Assembly (NCBI RefSeq): GCF_003385895.1
Contig: NZ_QRDQ01000009.1
Location: forward strand, 372,001-436,000
From: Flavobacterium cutihirudinis
Lineage (GTDB): Bacteria > Bacteroidota > Bacteroidia > Flavobacteriales > Flavobacteriaceae
Reading direction: 5' to 3'
DNA length: 64,000 nucleotides
The notes beneath the pieces are model-generated. The model searched no databases, was not told the origin of the DNA, and saw nothing but the letters and a program-made list of their open reading frames with translations. Below, one piece after another: positions 1 to 7,545 of the stretch. Each line of letters starts with the position of its first letter. Within the stretch, counting starts at the first letter, position 1. Position numbers and translations under genes: made by a program.

Positions 1-256
1 AAAGCAGAAGCAAAACTGAAAAAATAATTTTACCTCCAAATTTGTCTGTTAAAATACCAATTGGAAGTCTAAAAATTGAACCAGAAAGAATAGGAATTCC
101 AAGAAGCCATCCTATTTCAACAACAGAAAAACTAAATATTCCTTTATCTGCTAAAAAAGTAATTAAAACGCCATTTAATGTCCAGCAAGCAAAACATACA
201 GTAAAAGCTAGTGTGTTAAGGAATAAAATTCGGTGAGATTGGGAAAGATTATTCAT
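1..256 (-). CDS. NarK-type nitrate/nitrite MFS transporter, N-terminal part only
   Basis: Read on the minus strand from ATG at 256, this frame stays open to the window edge and gives 85 residues; the rest of the gene lies outside. The N-terminus (MNNLSQSHRILFLNTLAF, then CWTLNGVL and VEIGWLLGIPILSGS, ending in GILTDKFGG) matches the start of the complete transporter at 469-1941 almost position for position, so the two are tandem paralogues. The family is the major facilitator group of inner-membrane nitrate/nitrite transporters. A Crp/Fnr-like palindrome and a TAnnTTTG element lie just upstream. Nitrate versus nitrite preference cannot be read from this fragment. Confidence 0.85.
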   Translation of the reverse strand, partial: MNNLSQSHRILFLNTLAFTVCFACWTLNGVLITFLADKGIFSFSVVEIGWLLGIPILSGSIFRLPIGILTDKFGGKIIFSVLLLL

Positions 257-301
257 ACTATGAAGATTACATAAATATAACTGAGTGATTTTCACCAATT
301 A

Positions 302-353
302 TACATGCAAAATTATAGCCTCCGATTCTATTTTTTTATGACATATATCATAA
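302..353 (-). promoter_or_regulatory. Putative Crp/Fnr-type operator and promoter of the partial NarK gene
   Basis: The palindrome TTATGA-N6-TCATAA lies at 336-353, similar to the TTGA-N6-TCAA boxes of Crp/Fnr regulators. On the minus strand TAATTTTG (308-315) fits the Bacteroidota TAnnTTTG -7 element. That puts the start of transcription near 302 and the palindrome centre about 43 bases upstream of it, the usual place for an activator overlapping the -33 region. No TTTG -33 element is present, as expected for an activator-dependent promoter. The regulator itself is inferred. Confidence 0.45.
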
Positions 354-407
354 AAAAGACAATTTTGTCTTATTTTAAAACATCCCAAGTAATTAAGTAA
401 AAAACAT

Positions 408-440
408 AAAAAAACCTTTTCCTATCTTATTAGAAAAAGG
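408..440 (-). terminator. Rho-independent terminator after the second NarK gene
   Basis: On the minus strand the arms CCTTTT and AAAAGG (415-440) are followed by seven T residues (plus-strand A at 408-414). It lies 28 bases past the stop codon of the 469-1941 gene and so separates it from the partial paralogue. Confidence 0.65.
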
Positions 441-468
441 CCTTAAACTGTTTTAATTTCGAAAAAAA

Positions 469-1941
469 TTAATGTTTTCGATCCATATCTTTTGCATATT
501 CCGGAGATTTCTCTTTCATCAGTTTCACTACAACGCGATGCATCCAGATTAAACAAATAAGCGAAATTGCTAAAATAAACATCCAGGAACTTGTCCAGAA
601 ACCGGTTGTACTTAAAAGATAACCGAAGATAATTGGTCCAACAAATCCGCCTAAACCACCCAACATTCCAACCATTCCGCCGACAACTCCAACTTCATTT
701 GGAAAATAATCCGGAATGTGTTTGTAAACTGCTGCAGAACCAATTCCCCAAGCAGAACCAATAAGAATAACTAAAACCAGATAAATCCACATATTGGCTT
801 CAAAATGAATTTGAGTAATTCCTTCCGCTAATAAATCTTTCTTTTGAACTTGTTGATTTTGCTCAACTACTACTTCCTGCCATGATTTTTTCGATGGAAA
901 AAATCGGCTGTGTTTCGCCTCTTTATCCTCTACTGCTATCGGATATGTTTTATCTCCAATAACAATTTTATCTTTTGCAACTTCAGTAACTGTTCCCGCT
1001 TTTGCAGCTGTAATTCCAGAACCGGATGTTGTGATATCCATTTTTGGAAACATTAAAAGAAAACTTAAAACAACCGATGAACTCAAAACCCAGTACATTA
1101 CTTTTCTCGCACCAAAACGATCGGACAAAAATCCTCCATAAGCTCTAATTACTCCTGATGGTAAACTAAATATGGCAGCGAAGATTCCTCCCATTACCAA
1201 TGTTGTATGATAAACGTTCAAGAAATTGGGAAGCAACCACTGCGAAAAAGTCACAAATGAACCAAAAACAAGAAAATAATACAATCCAAAGCGCCAAACT
1301 CTCACACTTTTAAGTGGTTTAAAAACCTGGCTTACCGTTTTTGGTGCTGCTTCAATTTTTTTGTTTTTTGTAAAAATCAGAAAAACAATTCCCATTGTGA
1401 GCAGAACACTTGCGTAAATAACAGGAAGCCATTTCCAGCCATTTTCAGGATCACTTTCAGAAAATTTTGTCAATAATGTTGGAGCAAGAAATGTAGTTAA
1501 TGCGGCACCGGAATTTCCCATTCCAAAAATACCTAACGCTCTTCCCTGCCATTCCTTAGGATAATATACAGAAGTACAACCCACACCAACAGCAAAACTG
1601 GTTCCTACCATTCCAAACAAAAAGCTCAAAATAGCAAATGTCCAGAAATTGTAAGCAAAAGGCAAAAGAAATAAAGGAATCGAGCTTAAAATCAATAAAC
1701 AGGAGTAAACGGGTTTACCACCAAATTTATCAGTAAGAATTCCCATTGGCAAACGCATAACAGAACCTGTTAAAATTGGGATTCCAAGCAGCCATCCTAT
1801 CTCGACGACACTCCATTCAAAAATACCACGGTCATTTAAAAAAGTTACTAATACTCCGTTTAACGTCCAGCAAGCGAAGCAAACAATAAAGGCTAACGTA
1901 TTAAAAAAAAGGATGCGATGCGATTGAGAAAGATCTGACAT
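469..1941 (-). CDS. NarK-type nitrate/nitrite MFS transporter with a periplasmic insertion
   Basis: A 490-residue inner-membrane major facilitator protein. The N-terminal half carries the family pattern: CWTLNGVL in helix 1, GILTDKFGGKP in the loop after helix 2, and a glycine-rich GIFGMGNSGAALTTFLAP helix typical of NarK proteins. The C-terminal half has a second glycine-rich helix (GGMVGMLGGLGGFVGP). About 80 hydrophilic residues (roughly 302-383) sit between predicted helices 9 and 10, on the periplasmic side, where standard NarK proteins have a short loop. The part with VVVEQNQQVQKKDLLAEG looks like a lipoyl/biotinyl-type beta motif; that is my reading, not a known assignment. It is a tandem paralogue of the partial gene at the window start. 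No nitrate reductase gene is in view. Confidence 0.85.
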   Translation of the reverse strand: MSDLSQSHRILFFNTLAFIVCFACWTLNGVLVTFLNDRGIFEWSVVEIGWLLGIPILTGSVMRLPMGILTDKFGGKPVYSCLLILSSIPLFLLPFAYNFWTFAILSFLFGMVGTSFAVGVGCTSVYYPKEWQGRALGIFGMGNSGAALTTFLAPTLLTKFSESDPENGWKWLPVIYASVLLTMGIVFLIFTKNKKIEAAPKTVSQVFKPLKSVRVWRFGLYYFLVFGSFVTFSQWLLPNFLNVYHTTLVMGGIFAAIFSLPSGVIRAYGGFLSDRFGARKVMYWVLSSSVVLSFLLMFPKMDITTSGSGITAAKAGTVTEVAKDKIVIGDKTYPIAVEDKEAKHSRFFPSKKSWQEVVVEQNQQVQKKDLLAEGITQIHFEANMWIYLVLVILIGSAWGIGSAAVYKHIPDYFPNEVGVVGGMVGMLGGLGGFVGPIIFGYLLSTTGFWTSSWMFILAISLICLIWMHRVVVKLMKEKSPEYAKDMDRKH

Positions 1942-2376
1942 AGAAAATAGTGTTAGAATTATTACTTTGAAAATTTAACCTATATAATACGTTCACAGAA
2001 AACTACTTAGCTTGTGTTTTACTGTAAAGAAGATTTATTAAAATTATAAATAAAATGCTAAAAACCCTAATAAAAATAATTTGAAGTCTTAAAACAAACA
2101 GTAAATAACATGGCTTTACTATTAAAATCAAGAAGAAAAAACAATTCATAAGACATAATTCCGTTGTTTTGATTCCATTATGCTGCATTATAAAGCATTA
2201 AAAACAAGTAAATTAAATGTAAAATACTACATTTTTTTGTGGTTTATAAAAAAACTTTTAACATTTTCCTAATTAAAAACAAAAACGCAAATCGCTGAAA
2301 ATCAATATTTTAAATCATAATATTAAGCTCAACTTTTCTATAAAATTAACTTTTATAAAAAATAATCCGCTAATTT
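1942..2376. other. AT-rich intergenic region with no supported gene
   Basis: The gap between divergent transcription units, upstream of the second NarK gene and of the SusC operon. A minus-strand frame of 61 codons (2003-2188) is low-complexity Ile/Leu/Phe sequence without a recognisable domain and was not accepted. I see no clear operator or terminator before the promoter at 2377. Confidence 0.5.
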
Positions 2377-2407
2377 TTTGGTTTTTATTATATTAAAATT
2401 AACTTTG
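2377..2407 (+). promoter_or_regulatory. Bacteroidota-type promoter of the SusC/sulfatase operon
   Basis: TTTG (2377-2380), 19 bases, then TAACTTTG (2400-2407), an exact fit to the TTTG-N19-21-TAnnTTTG consensus of the Bacteroidota primary sigma factor. Transcription would start near 2414, giving a leader of about 480 bases before the SusC start. The same arrangement with the same spacing recurs at 16940-16970, and the following bases (TCTATAGGATTAGTAGAG) are also nearly identical there. Confidence 0.75.
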
Positions 2408-2460
2408 TCTATAGGATTAGTAGAGTTTAAAATAATATTTGAAACTAAAAAAACTATATT

Positions 2461-2547
2461 TTGAAAACAACCGAAAGCATATCGTATTACATTCTTCCTA
2501 AAAAATATACTTATAACACTTTTTGTTATATGTGCTTCTGTTGTTAA
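2461..2547 (+). CDS. Cysteine-rich leader peptide, 28 residues (copy A)
   Basis: A short frame starting with TTG directly after ATT, with an in-frame stop at 2446, so the start is confined to this spot. The 28-residue product ends in NTFCYMCFCC followed by TAA. A second frame of exactly the same length, with the same TTG start and ending in NTFCYMCSCC, lies at 17011-17097 behind the same promoter. The shared residues include PKK and YNTFCYMC.CC, and the N-terminal halves differ freely, as expected if only the cysteine cluster matters. The last two Cys codons and the stop lie in a 7-bp stem (2540-2546 with 2552-2558). I infer a regulatory leader that senses Cys-tRNA supply for the SusC/sulfatase genes. 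A secreted metal-binding peptide is a weaker alternative. Confidence 0.75.
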   Translation: MKTTESISYYILPKKYTYNTFCYMCFCC

Positions 2548-2732
2548 TTCCTAACAACCATATTCGTTAAAAGGAAAACATTTTTACGTCCTTAAACGAA
2601 ATCTAACTATCACCACCAGATTACTTTTATTGAAATACAACAATCTCTTTGAGGCAAAATTTGCATTAAAAAGGTTTTTGAATATACCACTATTTTAAAA
2701 AGAAAATAATTAATAACTAAAACAAAACTAAA

Positions 2733-2765
2733 ATGAAAATAATGCAAAGCTGTTGCTGTAAATAA
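2733..2765 (+). CDS. Micro-ORF MKIMQSCCCK, second cysteine leader
   Basis: ATG at 2733 opens a ten-codon frame, MKIMQSCCCK, with three consecutive Cys codons close to the stop. Its TAA ends five bases before a perfect 10-bp hairpin at 2771-2796. Run-of-codons next to a stop next to a hairpin is the layout of amino-acid attenuators such as the his and trp leaders. It is the second cysteine-rich frame in the same untranslated leader. No exact counterpart is present in copy B. A frame this short could arise by chance; the CCC run and the hairpin are what support it. Confidence 0.5.
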   Translation: MKIMQSCCCK

Positions 2766-2770
2766 AAAAA

Positions 2771-2871
2771 GCCATTTCTGCGGCAACAGAAATGGCGAGG
2801 CTTAAAGAACATTTATCACTAAATCAAGGGAACACTTAGAGAGCTGAAAATTCAGCACTCAGGGCGCCTTG
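2771..2871 (+). promoter_or_regulatory. Structured RNA leader before SusC with a block shared with the encapsulin operon
   Basis: A perfect 10-bp stem (GCCATTTCTG, 2771-2780, with 2787-2796; loop CGGCAA) is followed by TTAAAGAACATTTATCA (2802-2818). The loop side of the stem (CATTTCTGCGGCAACAGA) and the 17-base tail recur at 17238-17282 upstream of the second sulfur operon. A further fold follows: GCTGAA/TTCAGC at 2843-2856 inside CAAGG/CCTTG at 2825-2871. There is no T-run, so this is not an ordinary terminator. It may be an attenuator or antiterminator, or control ribosome access. I do not recognise a known riboswitch class. Confidence 0.6.
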
Positions 2872-2897
2872 TTAATTACTTAAACCAGTACAAAGAA

Positions 2898-5800
2898 ATG
2901 AAAAAAAATTTAAAGATATACTTAGTATTATTTCTCCTGCTGCTAACGGCGGGAATTAATGCCCAAAATACAACCCCGCTTATTCAGTCGAAACTAGATG
3001 GAACAGTTGTGGATGCTATTACAAATCAACCAATTATTGGTGCATCTGTAGTTATTAAAGGTACAACTCACGGCGTACAAACCGATGCCGAAGGAAAATT
3101 TTACTTTCAAACCGGACAAAAATTTCCATATACTTTAATTGTAAGCTATATAGGTTACAAAAAAGCGGAAGTAATTGTTGACAAAAATCCGGTTATTATT
3201 AATCTAAAAGAAGAACGTCAGGAACTGGATGAATTAGTTGTTGTGGGCTACGGATCACAGAAACGAAAAGACATTACAGGTTCTGTTGCTTCTGTTCCAA
3301 AAGCGAATCTTTCTCAGGTAACTTCATCGGCAGACAATCTCCTTCGAGGCGCGATTCCGGGTGTGGTAGTTACACAAAGTTCAGGCCGTCCGGGAGCTTC
3401 ATCAAGCGTACGTATTAGAGGAGGAAATTCGATTACTGCTGGTAACGAGCCACTTTATGTACTAGATGGAGTATTAATTTATAATGATAATAATAACAGT
3501 ACGGCTGGTGTTACTTATGGAGGTCAGACAGTCAATGTTTTATCAACGATTAATCCGGCTGATATCGAATCGATAGAGGTTCTTAAAGATGCTTCGGCAA
3601 CTGCTATTTATGGTTCGCGTGGTGCAAATGGTGTTGTTATTATTACGACTAAAAAAGGTACCAAAGGTCAGGACAACATTTCGTATCAGGGGTATTTTGG
3701 ATTCCAGAATATTTCTAAAAAACTAAATGTAATGAATGCCAGCCAATGGGCAAGTTTACGAAATGATGTTCAGGCAAGTATTGGTCAGGCTCCATCTTTT
3801 ACACAAGAACAAATTGAAGCTTTCAAAACTTCAGGAAGTTTTGATTGGCAGTCGGCCGCATTTGTAAAAGCTGCACCGGTTCAAAATCATCAATTGTCTT
3901 TTTCCGGTGGTGATGAAAGATCACGATATGCAATTTCAGCAGGATATTTTGATCAGGATGGAATTGTTTTGGGAACCGATTTTAAACGAATTTCACTTCG
4001 TGCCAATTACGAAAGAAATTATTCTCAGAATTTCAAATTTGGCGTGAATGCCAATTATAGCAACTCGATCTCAAATGGCGTTGGTACAAATGGCGGCGCT
4101 GCAGCAGGACGAAATCCAAATCCACTTGTGAGTGTATTGTTAACTGCTCCGGTAGTTCCTATTAAAAATGATGATGGAAGTTATAATGTAACGAACAATC
4201 CTTATGCAACTTCCGTTAATGGTTATATTCCTAATCCAATCAACGATTTGGAAAATACAACCAATGAAACCAAAATCAACAGAATCCTGACCAGTTTATT
4301 TGGTGAATATAAAATAACCAAAAAACTAACAGCAAAAGTTGCGGTAAGCGGTGACGTATTAAATACAAAACAAAATTATTATGCGCCAGCAAATACAACA
4401 ACCGGCGCAGGAACAAAAGGTTTGGCGTCAGTTGGGGACAGACTTGTAAGTTCTGTTTTAAATGAAAACACACTGAACTACAATACTAATTTTGGGAATG
4501 ATCACAAATTCTCAGCTTTGGGAGGTTATACATTGCAATACACTAAAGGTGAAGTTGTAAATGCAGGAGCGCAGACTTTTGTAAATGACGCCAATACATA
4601 CAATGCTCTTCAGGATGGTATTGCGGTAAAACCATATAGTGATGCTTTTGAAAGTGTATTAAAATCATGGCTTGCAAGAGTAAACTATTCTTATAAAGGA
4701 AAATACAACTTCACACTTTCTGGTCGTGCCGATGGATCTTCCAGATTTGGATCTGAATCACTTTGGGGTTATTTCCCATCTGCAGGATTCTCCTGGAATA
4801 TTACCGATGAAGATTTTGCAAACAACATTAAAGACTTAACAGAAGCCAAATTGAGAATTACGGCTGGTACAACCGGAAACCAGGAAATTGGAAATTATCT
4901 TTCTCTTGCCTCAATGGGTTCTGTAAACTATTCTTTTGGTGGCACAACCTATACAGGTCTTGCTCCTACCCGATTGGCAAATCCGGATTTGAAATGGGAA
5001 AAAACAAATCAGTATAACATTGGTTTGGATTTGTCATTATTGGACAGAAAAATCAACTTTGTTTTTGATGTTTATTACAAAAAAACAAACGATTTATTAA
5101 TCAACGTTCCTGTTCCGTTGACATCAGGATATGCAACAGTACTTCAAAACATTGGAGGTGTTGAAAATAAAGGTCTTGAAATTGGTTTGATTACTGAAAA
5201 CATTAAAACCGACAATTTCTCATGGAATTCTAATTTCGTTTTTTCTACCAACAAAAATAAAGTTGTAGCGATAGGAAACGGTGTAGAGCAATTTTTTCCT
5301 GTAGTACCAAACGGATCATTATTGCAACAACAACCTGTTATCGTTAAAGTAGGATTACCGCTAGGAACTTTCTGGGGATACAAAACAAACGGTATTTTCC
5401 AGACTCAGGAAGAAGTAAATACACAACCTAAAATCAACAGTTTGGCCAATACAAAAGTGGGAGACAGAAAATATGTTGATACCAATGGTGATGGTGTAAT
5501 TACGGCACTTGACAAAGGAAATTTGGGCACTTCTCAGCCAAAATTTGTTGGAAGTTTCAGCAACACGATTTCGTATAATGATTTTGATTTGAACTTCTCT
5601 TTTCAGGGTGCTTATGGCGGAAAAATATTCAATGCTTTAAATCAGCAATTAGAAATTTCTACTCTTGGAACCAATGCGGCAACGACTCTTGAAGATCGTT
5701 GGACACCAACAAATCCAAGTAACGAAATTCCGAGAGCCTCAAGTTCTCCTTTAGGAATTGTATCAGAACGCTATGTTGAAGATGCTTCATTTTTGAGATT

Positions 5801-6029
5801 AAAACTAATCACATTAGGCTATACTTTACCTAAAAGCATTTCTAAAAAAATAGGGGCAAAAAGCGTGAAATTCTACGTTTCTGCAGAGAACTTAATTACA
5901 TGGACAAAATACACTGGTTATGATCCAGAGGTAAGTTCCTATGAACAAAACAACTTATATCCGGGAATTGATTTTGGTTCGTATCCAAACTCCAAAACCT
6001 TTATTTCTGGTCTGAATGTAACTTTCTAA
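2898..6029 (+). CDS. SusC-family TonB-dependent outer-membrane transporter
   Basis: A 1043-residue outer-membrane protein with a signal peptide ending near GINAQN. It has a carboxypeptidase-regulatory-like domain (about 33-105), a TonB-box-like segment DELVVVGYGSQ (about 110-120), a plug domain with DIESIEVLKDASATAIYGSRGANGV, split here for length as IESIEVLKDAS and YGSRGANGV, and a long beta-barrel ending in an aromatic residue (NVTF), as in barrel proteins. With SusD it would import an oligomeric or amphipathic ligand. Two sulfatases follow, so the ligand is probably a sulfate ester, though sequence alone does not show which. It is the first full-length gene behind the cysteine-rich leaders. 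Confidence 0.93.
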   Translation: MKKNLKIYLVLFLLLLTAGINAQNTTPLIQSKLDGTVVDAITNQPIIGASVVIKGTTHGVQTDAEGKFYFQTGQKFPYTLIVSYIGYKKAEVIVDKNPVIINLKEERQELDELVVVGYGSQKRKDITGSVASVPKANLSQVTSSADNLLRGAIPGVVVTQSSGRPGASSSVRIRGGNSITAGNEPLYVLDGVLIYNDNNNSTAGVTYGGQTVNVLSTINPADIESIEVLKDASATAIYGSRGANGVVIITTKKGTKGQDNISYQGYFGFQNISKKLNVMNASQWASLRNDVQASIGQAPSFTQEQIEAFKTSGSFDWQSAAFVKAAPVQNHQLSFSGGDERSRYAISAGYFDQDGIVLGTDFKRISLRANYERNYSQNFKFGVNANYSNSISNGVGTNGGAAAGRNPNPLVSVLLTAPVVPIKNDDGSYNVTNNPYATSVNGYIPNPINDLENTTNETKINRILTSLFGEYKITKKLTAKVAVSGDVLNTKQNYYAPANTTTGAGTKGLASVGDRLVSSVLNENTLNYNTNFGNDHKFSALGGYTLQYTKGEVVNAGAQTFVNDANTYNALQDGIAVKPYSDAFESVLKSWLARVNYSYKGKYNFTLSGRADGSSRFGSESLWGYFPSAGFSWNITDEDFANNIKDLTEAKLRITAGTTGNQEIGNYLSLASMGSVNYSFGGTTYTGLAPTRLANPDLKWEKTNQYNIGLDLSLLDRKINFVFDVYYKKTNDLLINVPVPLTSGYATVLQNIGGVENKGLEIGLITENIKTDNFSWNSNFVFSTNKNKVVAIGNGVEQFFPVVPNGSLLQQQPVIVKVGLPLGTFWGYKTNGIFQTQEEVNTQPKINSLANTKVGDRKYVDTNGDGVITALDKGNLGTSQPKFVGSFSNTISYNDFDLNFSFQGAYGGKIFNALNQQLEISTLGTNAATTLEDRWTPTNPSNEIPRASSSPLGIVSERYVEDASFLRLKLITLGYTLPKSISKKIGAKSVKFYVSAENLITWTKYTGYDPEVSSYEQNNLYPGIDFGSYPNSKTFISGLNVTF

Positions 6030-6045
6030 GTAAAAAAAATATAAA

Positions 6046-7518
6046 ATGAAAAAGAGTATTATAATATTACTATTAAGTGCCGGCCTGTTGGCATCGTGCA
6101 CCGATTTAGAGGTAACTCCAACCTCTTTTGTAACCGAAGACAATTATTTTAAAACACAAGATGACGCTGTTGCAAGTGTTACAGCCGTTTATGCATCATT
6201 AAGTTTAGATCCGGGTGAGCAAAGTTTATTTGGAAGAAATTTATATTTCTTAACCGATATGGCTTCAGATTATGCTGCGGCAGGAGTTTCGGCAACAAAT
6301 CCACAAGTTAGAGCTTTGAGCAGTTTAACTCATGATGCAACTTCAGATCGTGTTCAGGTAGCGTGGAGACAAATTTATGCCGGAATAAACAGAGCAAACG
6401 TTTCTATCGATAACGTTCCTAAAGTAAGCGGAAACGAAGTTGTAAAAACAAGATTAATCAACGAGGCGAAATTCATCAGAGCGTTATTGTATTTTCAGGC
6501 AGTTCGATTATGGGGTGGTGTTCCAATTGTTTTACATGAACCAACTTCTATCGAATTAGAAAGTCTGAAAGCCAAAAGAGCCACAGTTGAAGAAGTTTAC
6601 ACTCAGATTATTTCCGATTTAAAAGATGCTGAAAACCTGCCTGCAACTTATCCTGCAACAGATGCCGGACGTGCAACGGCGGGTGCTGCAAAAGCAATTT
6701 TGACCAAAGTTTATCTGACAAGAAAAGACTGGCCAAATGCCATTGCAAAAGCTAAAGAAGTGATTAATGGCGGATATGGTTATGCCTTATTTGAAAATTT
6801 CCAGGACATTTTTACAAAAACAAAAAAGAACGGAAAAGAGCATATTTTCTCAGTACAGTTTGAGCCAAATCAGGCTGGAAACGGTTCTTCCGGAAGTACT
6901 TTTCAGGCAACTTCTTTTACAGGATTTACAGCTACTGAACCTGCAGATATAATCTCTGATGTTGCATTGTTCTATGACATTTATGCCGCAGGAGATGTAC
7001 GTAGAGATGTAAGTTATGCGAAACAATTGCCAAACCCTGCAACTGGAACGCTATATACTTTTCCGAAACCAATTTTCAAAAAATATCTGGACTTAACGAA
7101 TCTGGCTACTCCAGGAAACGTGGCGATCAATTTTCCTGTTATTCGTTATGCTGACATTTTATTGTCTTTGGCGGAAGCCATAAATGAACAAAGTGGGCCA
7201 ACTGCAGAAGCTTACGAATTAATCAACCAAGTAAGAAGAAGAGCATTTGCAAAACCAATTGCAACGCCGGATGCAGATGTTGATTTAACTGGATTAACGC
7301 AAACTACTTTTAGAGCTGCAATTCAGGAAGAACGTAAAAAAGAATTTGTTCAGGAAGGACAAAGATGGTTTGATTTAGTAAGATGGGGAACTTTGGTTAC
7401 GGAAGTGAAAAAAGTAACAGCAAAAAATTCGGTTTCAGAGAAAAACAATCTGTACCCAATTCCACAAAGTGAACGAAATATTAATCCGGATGGTTTACCT
7501 CAAAATCCCGGATATTAA
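6046..7518 (+). CDS. SusD/RagB-family outer-membrane lipoprotein
   Basis: A 490-residue protein with a lipobox (GLLASC, Cys18), so an outer-membrane lipoprotein. It has the SusD/RagB pattern: helical repeats (NEAKFIRALLYFQAVRLWG near 140-155), a C-terminal segment with IRYADILLSLAEAINE, EERKKEFVQEGQRWFDLVRWG, and an ending in LYPIPQSERNINP. It lies 16 bases after SusC and would be the surface lid of that transporter. The ligand is unknown; the sulfatases downstream point to a sulfated compound. Confidence 0.92.
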   Translation: MKKSIIILLLSAGLLASCTDLEVTPTSFVTEDNYFKTQDDAVASVTAVYASLSLDPGEQSLFGRNLYFLTDMASDYAAAGVSATNPQVRALSSLTHDATSDRVQVAWRQIYAGINRANVSIDNVPKVSGNEVVKTRLINEAKFIRALLYFQAVRLWGGVPIVLHEPTSIELESLKAKRATVEEVYTQIISDLKDAENLPATYPATDAGRATAGAAKAILTKVYLTRKDWPNAIAKAKEVINGGYGYALFENFQDIFTKTKKNGKEHIFSVQFEPNQAGNGSSGSTFQATSFTGFTATEPADIISDVALFYDIYAAGDVRRDVSYAKQLPNPATGTLYTFPKPIFKKYLDLTNLATPGNVAINFPVIRYADILLSLAEAINEQSGPTAEAYELINQVRRRAFAKPIATPDADVDLTGLTQTTFRAAIQEERKKEFVQEGQRWFDLVRWGTLVTEVKKVTAKNSVSEKNNLYPIPQSERNINPDGLPQNPGY

Positions 7519-7545
7519 AACTAACCTCAACTAAAACTATAAATT

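Noticed and set aside
2003-2188. Minus-strand frame of 61 codons upstream of the NarK gene
   Set aside because: Low-complexity hydrophobic sequence in an AT-rich gap with no domain, no promoter and no relation to neighbours.
2771-2871. A known SAM, TPP or cobalamin riboswitch in the SusC leader
   Set aside because: None of the conserved cores I know for these classes is visible; the block is described as an unassigned RNA element instead.
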